Assembly (NCBI RefSeq): GCF_933775445.1
Contig: NC_065872.1
Location: 14,322,001 to 14,386,000, forward strand
Reading direction: 5' to 3'
Length of the DNA stretch: 64,000 bases
Origin: Argentina anserina
Taxonomy: Eukaryota > Streptophyta > Magnoliopsida > Rosales > Rosaceae
The notes under the pieces are model-generated. The model saw nothing but the letters and a program-made list of their open reading frames with translations. It ran no database searches and was not told the origin of the DNA. The translations under genes were made by a program, and so were the position numbers. Below are positions 47,249 to 60,910 of the stretch, in pieces. Within the stretch, counting starts at the first letter, position 1; the number at the start of each line of letters is the position of its first letter.

Positions 47249-47842
47249 CTAAGTAGCACGGACACGAGTGTCCGTATTGGACACGATTCGATACGTAGAC
47301 ACGGCATATAAAATATTTTTTGGACACGGACATGTGGTGGAAACGTTAATTAAATATTATTTTTAATATATATATATATATATATATATTTATTTAAAAA
47401 ATTATTTTATAAATTTGAAAGTATTTAGAATTTTAGATGTATATATATGTCAAAGTGTGCATTAAAATGATAAAAACATAACTTGTTAGAATGGCTAAGG
47501 ACTTGATAAGTACCTTGGATAACCAAGGTTCAAATCCCACCACAAGCATTCTAATTTTTATCACTAGTTTCTCTCCTTATATATATATATATATATATTA
47601 AAGTGTGCATAAATATAACAAAAACTGAATCTGTTGGAATGGTCGAGGAGTTGTTGAGTGCCTTGGATGACCAATGTTCGATTCTCACCATAAGCACTTT
47701 CACTTTTATTATGAGTTGGTACGTGTCCGCGTGTCCGATTTGGATACTCACGTGTTCGGGCCGTGTCCAAAGTCAGTTCGCGTGTCCGAGTGCGGACACG
47801 CGTGTCTGGTGCGTATTGGGGCGTGTCCGTGTCCGTGCAACC
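47249..47842. mobile_element. TIR element with GGACACG subterminal repeats and tRNA-like interior
   Basis: Both ends carry GCACGGACACG in inverted orientation, with further copies of ggacacg or cgtgtcc clustered in the outer 80-130 bp. The 11-bp string TGGATCATAAT flanks the unit (47238-47248 and 47843-47853), a TSD candidate of Mutator size, although the left end has about three extra bases before GCACGG. The interior holds two tandem tRNA-like modules and (TA)n runs. No transposase ORF is present. Confidence 0.7.
47451..47710 (+). repeat. Tandem pair of tRNA-like (Pol III A/B box) modules
   Basis: Two diverged copies, about 148 bp apart, each have an A-box-like site (TGGCTAAGGAC at 47492; TGGTCGAGGAG at 47640) and a B-box-like site (GGTTCAAATCC at 47527; TGTTCGATTCT at 47675). 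Spacing is 35 bp in both, as in tRNA genes and tRNA-derived SINEs. Neither folds convincingly into a full tRNA by eye, so these are tRNA-derived relics rather than tRNA genes. Confidence 0.6.
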
Positions 47843-47853
47843 TGGATCATAAT

Positions 47854-50800
47854 TGGATGAAGGTGGGACATATTCAAAAGGTTAAATGGCTCGCATGTTG
47901 CAAAAATAAGCTTACTAGAAATTAAACATGGAGTACATGAAGATGAAATTTAAACCTGCCAGTAATAATAAAATAAAATTTGAAAATGCAAGAAGCTTAA
48001 CGATCCACCATGCAAAGAACAAACAATCATAAAAGATCATTAGAAGTTAAGATCACAAGGTGTGCAATAAACAAGAAATAAACTAAAAAGAAAACCTGGA
48101 AATATGTAACAGACACCTTCATAAGGAAGTACCTACCAATGCGAGAGACTCTAAATTTTATTATAGTCTTCTTGTTTAGATAGTTAATAATATCCTAATC
48201 TTTCCCCAATACATGTTAAAAAGAATTTATTTATATAAATGAACATGCAAATACTTCATCATCTGAATAGTTTTTTGCAAATATTCATTATTAAAAGATT
48301 CATATACCTACATTTAAGTTTTCTCAATAAATTAAAAACAACAAAAAACTAAATTGACTCTTAGTAACACGAAAGATTCATTGTGAGTTATGAGAAATCA
48401 TGGTTTGAGAAATGACGTAATATATACATAAGGCACATTGAAAACATTATAATAACAAATGTCAAGAAGCAGTGTTATGTTTTGCAATTATTAAATGTGA
48501 TGGCACTATCCAAATTAAGATCCAAATGGTCTAAATTATATATATGTTGAGATCAAGTGGTGAGAAATTAATTAAACACTTAAAGAAAGTTGCATGTTTT
48601 ACGAGTAACCACTGACTTTTTTTTGTTAAAAAAATTAGTAATAGATGTATTTGGACAAATTAAAAATAAGGATTCATTTTTTTCCTATAATGCCTATATT
48701 TTACAACGATCATAAAATCAAAAAGTTTGATGTAAAACTATAAAATTATAAAAATACAAGAATTTAGCAACGTTATTAGAGATGATTCACTTGTTCATAA
48801 ATAAATAATTTTTCTTGGGGCTAGTTATGGCCCTTACCCCCATATAGCTCTCTCTTACTAAATATGGACTTGGAGAGCCATATCACATCAACCTAATCCA
48901 TACTTAAGCATAAATCCATTAAACATCCCTAATTGCTTTACACTTCCAAAACGTTCAACACTCAAATAATTTAGATATATTATTGACACCTTAATGAGTA
49001 ATTTAGGCACTGTGATAAATTTACATAGGTATGTAATATAAGTTGATGAGCACTCAAACAAGCATCCCATTGTGCCGTCGGCGACTGCCATCATAGCAAC
49101 CATCACAGTGCAATCCAAACATTTCACAAAGTTCTTCACCGATCTCTTCACCCATATTATGGAGTCCAGGTCGACTTGTTGAATTTCCCTAAGATGAAAA
49201 ACCGTTTAATTGCTTTCGACCTCGAGCGATAAGTATGTCATGCGTTAACGTATAAATGTATAAAATCATTAAAAAATAAGCTTTGATCTTAATGTAGCAA
49301 TACTATGATTCTCTATGTATTTACGAACACCAATTAAAGTAGCGAATGAGCTGTCATGACCACGAAAACTTTAAACTGCCTTAAGGCGCCCCTTATTGTC
49401 CGATCTTACAACCCGATATTGCAAATTCGTTCATCTTTGGGAACTCACTTTAGAAAGAGAGTACCTCAAATGTGTATGAAGCACCCCAACCCATAATGTT
49501 ACATATGTGGTTGAGTGCTTGTCAAACAAGAGTGTATTATTGTTTAACTGTAGCAAAACCATGTGTTGCTTAGAAAAATAAAAAAATCACTCTATTTTCT
49601 CACAAAATCAGAAAATTGAAATATCACTCTGTTCGTCTTCGTTTTGTTCTTCCTAACTGGGTCATTTTAAGGGTTTATTGCTGCATAATATTTCAAGGGA
49701 TTTTGCTATGATTTAACATGTAAAAAGGAGAAGTGAGAAGGCAAATTTTGGGAGGCGCCCACTACCTTCAAGCGCTGAAAATAACTTGCATACCCTTTTT
49801 TCACTCACTTTGTTTTCTTTGTTTAAAAAAATTTGCATGGTGGACACGTGGATATGGGCTCTTGACGTAAGACATAGCTTATCTCACCACTTTGCCAGTA
49901 CATGTTGATTGAATTATTATAGGCCATTGAATGAATGTTAAAGATAGAGAGTCGTCTCTTTGCCGTCACCGCTCCATGAGAAAATGGTTTCCCTTTATTC
50001 CCTTGGTAGAGCTACCGGGTTCAACGATGCGAACGAACAATGTGTGAGATTTTTGAGTTAGTTTTGCCCCACTTAAAGCGTCCATTTGGTTTTGATATGC
50101 AATTTTTGCTACAGATGAGGAAAGAGGTTTGAAGGAGAGAAGTAAAAGCGTAAGTAAAACCCAATATTTCTGATCTTGGTGTTAAAATCGATAAAAATAA
50201 ATGAGATAAACGGGTACTTTAAAATTCAAACAACAATTGAAAGATGATCCGTATATCGACATGTCGTAAAACATAGCATGTCGCTCAAGATTCAAGACGC
50301 TTTTTAGACTACTTGAAGTGAGAATAGCATTACAAATTTTCAAATTGTAAAATTCAACAAAAATATTATTTTATTAATGAACCTATATTAGACAGAGAAA
50401 TTATGCGATAGGGACTTCCCCACCTCATGATCATGGGACAACCTAATCAAAATCCAACATTTTATTGTTCAGTTCCCATTGTGTCCTCACTTTAACAATC
50501 TTTATACCCAAAATACCCCTTCGACTGTGTTTTCATTGGACAGCCCCACCGCCACGTGGTACGCTCGCCCCACAACATAATTTATCTATTAGACAACCCA
50601 ACTAATTCAAGAACAAATCAACAATTGCCATCCCAAATTTTGACCCGTCTCATCTAAGAACATTTGTTATCCCAAATTCCTATTACAAATAATGGAACAA
50701 CTCAACGTCCATCTTAAATTCTCATAATGTCATTACTAATATTAATATATATATTTTCTGTTTGAAGCAGTAAAAGAGTTGAAACTTAAAAGAGAGCGAA
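47854..50800. other. Intergenic, no gene recognised
   Basis: AT-rich with scattered short ORFs, including an 87-codon minus frame at 48888-49151 without a recognisable domain. No clear TE ends were found. Confidence 0.4.
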
Positions 50801-51224
50801 ACTAGCTAAAGAGGTGGTTTGAAATTTGAAGAAACTTGGCACCAAGTCTCGCGTGTGTTTTAGTGCAAACCCCAAACACTAGTCTTGTAAAATGAATAAT
50901 TGTCACGGACAAACAGACCAATACAATACTCGAGATTCTCGTAAGTGACGAGAATTCCTGGCCCGCCCAATGCCGACGTGGCACTGATCTCCCTGGCCCG
51001 CAGATCAGACGGCTGAGTTTCGTTCCGGCACAAACATCCATAACATGGAAAAGGCTGTCAGCCAGGTCACTCTTTCTTTTCTGGTGGCCGAAATGATTCC
51101 CCCTCACACACACAAAAACATTTAATTTATTTCTTTCAGAAAAATAAATTTTATCCAAATAAAAATAAATAAAATGGAATATGTACATTTGGTCCGAATT
51201 TCATGTGCATGTGAAACCCGGGGG

Positions 51225-52227
51225 CTATATATATAGGCAACTCTTATTTCAAGCCACCCTAATTCTGCTTCATTTTCGAGTCCACTATCGTAGCCGTGAG
51301 GTCAGAGACAGCCCGAGCCTTCGTCACCTGAGGTCGGCTTGGTCTTCACCGCCGTCCGAGTCTTCGATCGTTTTCCTCTTCTTCTCACTTTTCAAGGTAA
51401 TCGGAGCCGATCTCTCAGCTTACTTGTTTACTCTGTTGTGGAATTGTGCTAGATTTTGAAGTTCGTGGTTTGAATTTGAGAGCGATTTTGTGAATGAGAA
51501 GTAGTGGTTGTGTTTGATCTGGATGATTCTGTGGTGATTGTGCTGTGTGTGTGGTGATTGGAGCTAGATCTGGATTTAGGTTTGAATTTTATTGACCGAT
51601 TGATTAATTTGAATAGGAGTTTGGAGATTTCGTTGTGTTGTGATTGTCTGATCGTCTGATCTGGCTTTAGTTTCTCTGGATCTATTGCTGTTGATTTTGT
51701 TTATTAGTAAATCGTTTAGATCTGTTTGCTTTGAAGAACTGTGGTTTTTCTTGAATGCTGTGGACTGTGTTTGATAGCTGCTTAGTGAAGTATTCGAGCT
51801 CCGATAGTGTAGATTTGAACTCATGCAAAGTGATTTCTGTTAATTAATCGAAACAAAGTAGGATTGGATTAAGTGATTCGGTGAAACATAGTGAGTAAGC
51901 ATTTTGAAAGATAATGGTGAGTTTTGACGATGCGTTGCTGTAGTTTTAAAACTTAATTGAATCACTGATGTTTTGATTGATAAGTTGTTTTTAATGGAAT
52001 GGCCTGCCTACATGTGTTTTTGTATGGTTTTCAATTAAAAACGTAGCCTAGTCAGATAGAATTTGATATGTTGGAGTGATTTGCTGTTAAATTCTATGAT
52101 CTAAAATGCTGAATGGTCATTTGATTACTGAACAATGTGCTCAGTTTTGACAAATGTGTGACGTTGAACTGGAAATTTGTTTCCGTTGCACTAATGTCTT
52201 TACTTTCTTGCTTCAGGTCTGTAAAAT
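51225..52227 (+). promoter_or_regulatory. Actin TATA box, untranslated leader exon and leader intron
   Basis: CTATATATATAGG at about 51225-51236 is a strong TATA box, giving a start near 51260. A CT-rich leader exon ends at the donor ttcaag|gtaatc (51396/51397), and the leader intron runs to cttcag (52216). The intron is about 820 bp and T-rich. Leader introns at this place are conserved in plant actin genes and are known to boost expression. Confidence 0.8.
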
Positions 52228-53651
<1,424 letters not shown>

Positions 53652-54790
53652 GTTCTACAAATGTTTTGGTGATGAGTTATTTTTTCAATTTAGTTGGATT
53701 TTCGTGTCAAGTGTCATGAAGGACGGGGTTTGTAGTGGAGAGTGATTGGGATGTTTTTTTCTGCCCTTTTTTCTTCTTTGTTCTATATTTGATGATCTTC
53801 TTTTCTTGGAAACATTAATATTACTAGTTCTGTTGTACTGAATGGTAGTGTCAGTTTGTGGTCATAAACTGCTATGGAAATTATATTTAAATACTGGCTT
53901 GAAAGCTTGAGAGGAATTTTGCTCCCGTGCTTGCTTGCTTGTTGTATTTGTTCGTCTTTGCTCTTGGTGGTTTTATTTATTTGGAGATTTTCAATTGTAT
54001 GGTGTTGTATGCCCTCATGCTAGTTTAGGATTTTCTGTTTCTCACATGTTGAGAACCGAAGATAAGTTAGAGTAACCTCCTATTTGTGCTCCAACGATCG
54101 ATGCCTCAAATTAATTGGGGCTGTTATCAACATCTCTCAGCCACATCATCTGGTCCGCTCAGATGTGACCTTCTATTGACGCCATAGAACTTGAAATGTG
54201 CTTCCCAGACCATGCAAGTGCGACATCATAAGTCTACCATCACCAAATGCTCCTTTTAGTTGCCATCCATATCCGAACAATATTTTGTCAATGATAAGAC
54301 TTAAAGATGCAAGGAAGTGTAACTTTGGACTGATCAGTAACAAATATTTGTTTCTGTATTTTACTCGATGTTGCTTGGAGTAGGTTGCAAGCAAACCATA
54401 AGCAAAATCTATGTACAACTACCAAGAATGCGGACTGGACAGATGAGCATAGAAGAAATCTCTTAGCTTTGGAAGGGAGGCAGCGATCTGAAATCTAACT
54501 CGCATTTCCTTGTATCACCAGACTGATTGAGACTGATGGAAGGATATAAATGCAGACTTCCTAGTTCCGGCTGCTAGAGAGGTTTGGTTTACTAGCCGAC
54601 AAACAAATGGTTACTTTCAAATTCAAAATATCAATGGTATTAGACTATTAGGTAATATGGAATTTTTCAAAGCATGATAACCATGTCCCTAATAACAATG
54701 GTCGCTACTCAAATAAAGGTTGAATAAACTGTTACAATGGGCCATAAAACATCACAAATTGTAAAACATAGGAAAAAGGCAGCAATGAAG
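53652..54790. other. Space between two convergent genes
   Basis: It holds the actin 3' UTR (T-rich, probably to about 53900) and, on the other strand, the 3' UTR of the LDAP gene. No ORF in between is convincing. Confidence 0.5.
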
Positions 54791-54797
54791 TAAAGAA

Positions 54798-55436
54798 TCA
54801 CTGAACAGCTTCAGGCACATTCCCCCCAAAATCTTTGGCGAACTTCTCTGTTGGAATCAAAGGCATATAGGAGGCAACCCTGTACCCCTTCTCGGCGGCG
54901 CAACTCAGAGTGTGGTTGTACTTTTCAGAACAATATGCAGCAGTTGGTACAATGACTTCAGCCACCTTTGGTCCCCCGGGTAGCTCATTCAGCTTTCTCC
55001 AAGCACACACAGCACATTGCTTGGCTTTCGGTTCATACTTGGAGTACACCGACTTCGCCATACTTGTGCTCCTTTGCTTGAACTCCAGTGCAGCAGCTCG
55101 AGCTATTTCTGGTGCTTTCTGAGCAGTGTCTTCATAGGATGACGCCACCTTGGTCACAGATTCGTCGACCTTGCCATCAACGAAAGCGAGGAGGTCAGCC
55201 GGAAGAGCCTGGTACTTGTCATACACAGGTCCAGCAGCTGTCTTCAGAGCTCCCTCCGCAGACTCAATGCTGGTCCTCAAAGGACCGGATTTCTCCTTGG
55301 CATAACCATAAGCATTCGAGAGGTGGACCGCAGCGTGAAGTGCAGCCACTTGAACAAATTGCAGGTACTTGAGCTGCTGCTCTTCCACCCCCTCCGCCAT
55401 CTGTTTTTGCTGCGTGGCTGAGTCCTCTTGAGCCAT
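54798..55436 (-). CDS. REF/SRPP-family lipid-droplet-associated protein (LDAP-like)
   Basis: A 212-residue uninterrupted ORF. Family landmarks are LKYLQFVQVAALHAAVHLSNAY (one longer block near residues 23-44), AKEKSGPLRTSIESAEGALK, SVYSKYEPKAKQCAVCAWRKLN, VAEVIVPTAAYCSEKYN and AEKGYRVASYMPLIPTEKFA. Members coat cytosolic lipid droplets and affect drought or stress responses. In rubber plants the related REF and SRPP sit on rubber particles. The protein is amphipathic with no membrane segment. It is a little shorter than many homologues in the central and C-terminal parts. The first Met fits the family N-terminus, and a TATA box lies upstream. The absence of introns is noted as a finding. Confidence 0.92.
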   Translation of the reverse strand: MAQEDSATQQKQMAEGVEEQQLKYLQFVQVAALHAAVHLSNAYGYAKEKSGPLRTSIESAEGALKTAAGPVYDKYQALPADLLAFVDGKVDESVTKVASSYEDTAQKAPEIARAAALEFKQRSTSMAKSVYSKYEPKAKQCAVCAWRKLNELPGGPKVAEVIVPTAAYCSEKYNHTLSCAAEKGYRVASYMPLIPTEKFAKDFGGNVPEAVQ

Positions 55437-55553
55437 GCTTCTAGCTTCTCCTCGGTTGATTTCTTTGTGTTAGAACTAAAATGGCAGATAATGAGCAATG
55501 AAGGATGTATATTTCTCGATGTGAGTTGTGTTGGAGGGTTTAGGAAGACGATG

Positions 55554-55566
55554 ATGTTTTTATAGG
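55554..55566 (-). promoter_or_regulatory. TATA box of the LDAP-like gene
   Basis: The minus strand reads CCTATAAAAACATC, about 120 bp upstream of the ATG at 55436. Confidence 0.55.
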
Positions 55567-56200
55567 AGAAAGAGTCATGGAATTGAAACTTAGTTCTTAA
55601 GAATTAAGAAGGTTCGGCAGAAAACGAGCTGCCAAGGCCGCGTTTGTGAATTTCGCTAAACGAGGAAGTCGGTCAATGATGCAACGTTGTTGACTTACTC
55701 CAGATGAAGTACTATCGGGCTAAGTAACGAGTACGCGTTATAAAAGGATTTAATAACAAAATAAATGACAGCAAGAAAAAATAAAAACTAGAATAATACC
55801 ATTTATTCTACAGACATCAGTTTTTTATGGTCTCAGTTGATACAGTATCGCATTTTATGGTCGCTCTTTCAATTTCTTGTGTTGTGTTCTTTCGAAGTGT
55901 TAGAGTTGCTCTAAACTGCATAACCAAGCAACACAAAGCAGAACACAGGAGCACGATAAATCCATAGTTCTTGGGTTAAAAAAAAAAGACCAGGAAAATT
56001 TTGGTTGATAAAGTAAAGCAGTTGTCATTCCCGTTTTACAGTTCAAAGCTCTAGATTTTTACTATCACATCAATAATTCTCATGAGTTACAAATAAATAA
56101 AATACAAACTTTATTTGCTACTGTACAGGATGCTACAGAATCCCTTTTGAGCTCACCACTTTAGCTTAAGTTATGCCTCCTTTGAACAAAATTATAAATC
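55567..56200. other. Spacer between the LDAP promoter and the NFU gene 3' end
   Basis: AT-rich upstream sequence of the LDAP-like gene, then presumed NFU 3' UTR. Nothing else was recognised. Confidence 0.45.
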
Positions 56201-56201
56201 G

Positions 56202-59200
56202 CTACTCCACATGCCCTGTTAATGCTGCATCTTCTTCTTCATCATCATGTTCTTGCTCAACACCTTTGACCTGTAAATGCAGATATCTATGTCAGATGAG
56301 ACAATCTTGAGCTAAAGAACTTGTTGGAGGAAAGCAACAATTGAATAAAATCAAAGATAGTAATAATCTGTACGTTGAACGAAGTGAGAAGTAAACTTTA
56401 AGGGAATGACAGATGAAATGTTGAGAATAAATTTGATGCACTTAGGGGAATCTAAGAGCTGAAAACCTGAGATCTTTGTAGACCAAATGATAAAATGGAA
56501 ATTTGGACAAGAATATGGTAGCAACGCAAAACTGTTTCCTAGTTGAAATTACTATTTGGTAGCAATTCAGAGTCCGATTCTTTTACAGGCTAATGGGTAG
56601 GATTCTCCTTAAAATTCATAACTCAAGGACCGATGAACAGATTTCTTCTAGGCAATTACCTTTTTTTTTAAAATAAATTTTGTGCAAAGCAAATTAGACT
56701 GGGGAAGAGTAGCAAAGACATTCATTTATCACCATAGAGGTATCTTCGAATCATACTCTTATAATCTCTTACTTCTCTATTCTAAAATATTCTAGGAATA
56801 CAAGTGAAAAGATGGATACTCCTCAGGAGAGAAGCACATTTTGACATCTCAGTGGGCATCTTTGAGCAATCATTCTACAGTCAACAAGATAGATAGATCA
56901 TGGTTGGAGGAATTCTGCTTCACTGAGATGTTCCCTCTATAAGTCTTAGAAGGATAATTTCATAGATAAAGAATTTGACTATTCTCTACCTTTAATAAGT
57001 AATTGTATCGAAAGTTCTAAACCAATATAAGAAATGGTTATGTGTGTGCGCGCGCCCACAAACATCTACATTTAGTTACAGACAAACCTTTTAATTCAAA
57101 GATATTCACATTCTCCAGAATCAAAGCAAGGTTGTCATTTTTTACCTCAGGTATATAATGCATGAGCATATTTTCAATGCCAGATTTCAGGGTGACTGAT
57201 GAGCTTGGGCAACCACTACACGCTCCTTGCATGCTCAGTTTTACTATTCCGGTTTCTCTATAGACAAATATAAGTTATATAAGAGATCCAGGTAGTCTCC
57301 CATATAAAAATAATAAAATTAAAAGAGCTGCCGCCAAAAACAGGAAGACTTCAAACAAATATGTTAAATGAAGGAAAACTTACGGATCAAATCCCCTATA
57401 CTCAATGTCTCCACCGTCATCTTGCACTGATGGTCTGATACGAGTCTCCAATAATTCTTTAATCATGGCAACGACTTCGGAATCATCCTGCAACAGCAAC
57501 CACAACTTGTTGATATCTTATTGTATTTATAAATGGGATTTAATGAGAAATTTCAGAAAACAGTGGAAAACACGGTTTTTATAAGGTCAAACATATCAAG
57601 TTCACCATGTTCAAATTTTCAAATTAAAATTTCTGCTTTATAGGCAGGTTCTGTGCATCAAAACCATCCCGGTGAATAACAGCACCAGCCCCTCATCAGT
57701 CATCACTAAGGTTTCTACAGAGTATTTGCAAAGTGGATGACTTTCTTTCATGTACTTCGAGTTATTGTATTAATAATTTAGTAACATAATATTCCACCAA
57801 TCCGAGTAAGAAATAATGCTTTTAAAAAGAGAATGAAAATACGCCCCCATCCAGAAAAGAAAAAAGAGAAAGGGGGGGGGGGATGACACTCGATGTTATT
57901 GTAGGTTGTAGCTAAAACTCCCAGATACACACAACAACTGGGTGCATTAAGGTTGTACTGAGACAAGCATTTTGGAAAGTTGAGAAGGTAAAAAAGAAAC
58001 ATGTTACTTCATGTAACATATGATGAATCAATAAAAATTAATATCAGAGCAACAATATAACTCGGACCTGTTGACTCCGTCAATTAGCATAAAAACTTAA
58101 AATGCACTAACAGACATAACTTGTAGAACATACCTCATGAATAGCTGTGTCCTTTGCTGCTGCAGCTTTTGAGTCGAGAAAGAGTGGCTCCCCAGAAGCA
58201 TAAAAGTCCATGATTGCTGCAAAGATTTCTGGCTTCAAAAGATCCCATGAAGTATCTTCTGACTTAGTTACAGTGACAAAATCTGATCCATAAAACACTC
58301 GAGTGACACCTGTATTGCAAGAAAACATGTTAAGTTTATTACATTAACATACAAAATGCCAAAATATAAATTTAAGACCAAAAGAAAGAACAAAAAAACT
58401 TTTGAACGCAACCTGAATCAACAAGAAGATTAGTTGGCAATAACCAGAAAATACTAGGGATCAATTTCGACAATTGGTCAAATTATAGACAGCATACTGT
58501 TGCTGGGTATCTTTGTGATTATAATTATATTATTTTGACTGGAGAATTACCTACATAGAAACACTGTCTATTCAACTTTAAAAGGAACTATCCTATCCTA
58601 TCCTTACAAGCCGAACTTCTACCCAAATACACATAAAATGAACCCATAACCACCCCCTTTACTCAATTCTCACGTATGGTATTAAAAAGTTGCATTTCAA
58701 AATGAATCTCAAGTCATGCTCTGGAGATCTTCAGATGTAGTTTCTTTCTTATTTCTTCTTCCTTTGTACTTGAGAATAAAACACTCCTCTTGTTTGAAAC
58801 CTTTTGGCCAACCATTGTATACTTGGAAAAAGTAGAAAAGTACCAGAAGAAGAAATAATAAGCTAAGTATAGAGAGTGGGGAAACGGTGGGTATAGGATT
58901 AAGGGACCCTGACCGATGACTTCTCAACTAAGCGCCATCTGATATTGGAGGATAAAAGACATGATTTTAATTAGAACTTAATGAATCAGCTACTTTAGTT
59001 TGTGTGTTGCTTGGGTGAGGTGGTATATAACTAAGCATAGATAATTACATGAGGCAACGCCGCAACACCTTGATTTATTAGTAAAAGAATCTTTTGCTAA
59101 CCGAAGCCCCAAGGAACAAGTAAACAACATCAAAACAATGTGTATGCTCTAAAGAAAAGCATTGCTATAAAATTATTCAATTTAATTTCTATTTGCCAAT

Positions 59201-60614
59201 GAGTATGGAAAATGTAAATGGTATGAAGTTGCTGGACAGTTGACATTATATTTTAGTTAGCACGTTAGGTTGATGGACTTTTAACTGAGGAGTGACTAAC
59301 AAAAGAACAAGTAAAGATCATAAATTGATCGACAACCCAGTGAACTGTTTAAATCGGACACTGCAAAACAAAGTATAAATTTTCTTGAAGTTTTCTTCCT
59401 AAAAGGAAAAAGGAAGAGTATCCCTTCATTCTTGAAGTTGTTTTGGTTTATGGAAGGCATGTTGTTGCCCACCTATACTGTTCAGATGCAGTATTTACTA
59501 TTTAGCAAGTGTCTTCAAATATCAACAGCGTAAAACTTAAAGCCTCACTTTACTCCAACAACTGAATTAAAAGTTCAAAATGCCCCTAGAAACTTTCTTA
59601 TATGACCTGTACAAAAAAACAGATCGACTCTGATATCCTAAATGGCAGGGAGCAGATGGTATAACCGTCCAGAACTCCAATAGGGACCTCTGCATGCTCA
59701 AAAGACATGTCTTTCCATCTCTCAAAACAAACCATTTCCCATGCATCAAACACTCCCTCCTAACCCTAAACTCCATTAAGAAATCCCCTCCTGAAACAGT
59801 TATGAGCTCATCCTATTAAGGGCCAAACAAAACATCTAAGCACAGATGTGAAGTCAATAATGACCAGAAACTACATATAGGTGCAAGCTGTTAGCCGTAA
59901 TCATCAATCATGTTAAAATAGGTCCTAGCAGTCCTAATAAAGGCAGTTTTCAATTACCAGTCAAATTAAAATAAACATAAACCGAAACAGTAGATTTTCA
60001 GATGCTCCTAATGCTAATATTTTCTAGTTCTAATCACAAAAACAGATACAAATCATACAAGAACGCATCATTAGTAATAATCACAACCAGCTACAACAAT
60101 CATACCATCAATTCCATAAAGGGCTTTGGCCAGTGGGGAGTTCATTGCAGACCGAGCATTCGGAAAGTCAGCACTGCCAACTTCCATAACAGGCCTATCA
60201 GGGTAAAACATAAGTGATGCAGGATTCGGCGTCGACTGTGTTTGTATGAACATGCTTCTCTTCTGTTGCCCTGCACAAATTCAACACCAACCAATAAACC
60301 TTAAACTAAATTAACCTCAAACAAACCCATTTTGGCTTCAAACTAAATAACTGAATAAAAAGCTACAATCTTTATACCTTAAATCATTAAAGTTCAAACC
60401 TTTGATTGAGAAACTAACCTGAGAGAAGGCCCCATTTGGCAGAAGCGGAAGGAGAGCAATAGGGGGAGATGCGGCGACCCAAAAACGACGTCGTGGCGGG
60501 AGATAGGAAATAGGAGCGGCGACAGATGAAGCGGAAGGTGTTGGATTGTGTAGAACGTTGGAGTGTTTTGTGAGATGAAACACTGCGTCCGACCAATCTA
60601 GCTAAACCTCTCAT
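56202..60614 (-). CDS. Mitochondrial NFU-type iron-sulfur scaffold (NFU4/NFU5-like)
   Basis: Six coding exons on the minus strand: 60614-60419, 60270-60106, 58309-58134, 57487-57384, 57257-57146 and 56270-56202. All are in phase with GT-AG borders and give 273 residues. The Arg/Ser-rich N-terminus (about 1-70) looks like a mitochondrial presequence. An Nfu N-terminal domain follows ([19 protein letters not shown] from residue 72, then [12 protein letters not shown] and [13 protein letters not shown]). The NifU-like C-terminal domain has [11 protein letters not shown] and the cluster-binding pair C227-x2-C230 ([10 protein letters not shown]). The last exon is acidic (HDDEEEDAA). NFU4/5 pass 4Fe-4S clusters to mitochondrial targets such as lipoyl synthase. 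The plastid NFU1-3 class has a different layout, so the mitochondrial class is preferred. Intron 2 is long (about 1.8 kb) but holds no clear element. Confidence 0.93.
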
Positions 60615-60771
60615 CTTAACGAAGTGAAGAACTCGGGTTTTGTGTTTTGGTTTCTTCGGGTGTTTTGTGTTTGGGAAGAACTAGAAAGGCCTATGTTTTT
60701 TGCGGTGGTGCCCAAATGGCCAAATCCCATTTCCCCTCTCAAGCTCCATTTTTACTACATACAAGTGATAC

Positions 60772-60813
60772 CAAGGACTACAATTTTCGGCACGGAAATT
60801 TCGACCTCCCGAA

Positions 60814-60853
<40 letters not shown>

Positions 60854-60910
60854 AGAAATATCAAAGAAATATCGATATTAATAAAATATATTAAAATAAT
60901 TTACATGTGT
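60772..60910. mobile_element. Relic related to the CAAGGACT MITE
   Basis: It begins CAAGGACTACAATTTT and continues ggaaatttcga, resembling the left end of the element at 38605-39059, then an A run and (TA)n (60822-60849), then repeated aaagaaatatc phrases. No right TIR was seen, so it is truncated or strongly diverged. It lies about 160 bp upstream of the NFU start codon. Confidence 0.5.

Noticed and set aside
47485..47560. A functional tRNA gene
   Set aside because: A and B boxes are present, but acceptor and anticodon stems do not pair well by eye. It was kept only as a tRNA-like repeat.
48888..49151. 87-codon minus-strand ORF
   Set aside because: No domain, codon pattern, promoter or neighbours support it.
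50802..51188. 128-codon minus-strand ORF upstream of actin
   Set aside because: It overlaps the actin promoter region and has no domain.
59567..59776. 69-codon minus-strand ORF in NFU intron 2
   Set aside because: It is intronic, lacks a recognisable domain, and the flanking NFU exons splice cleanly across it.
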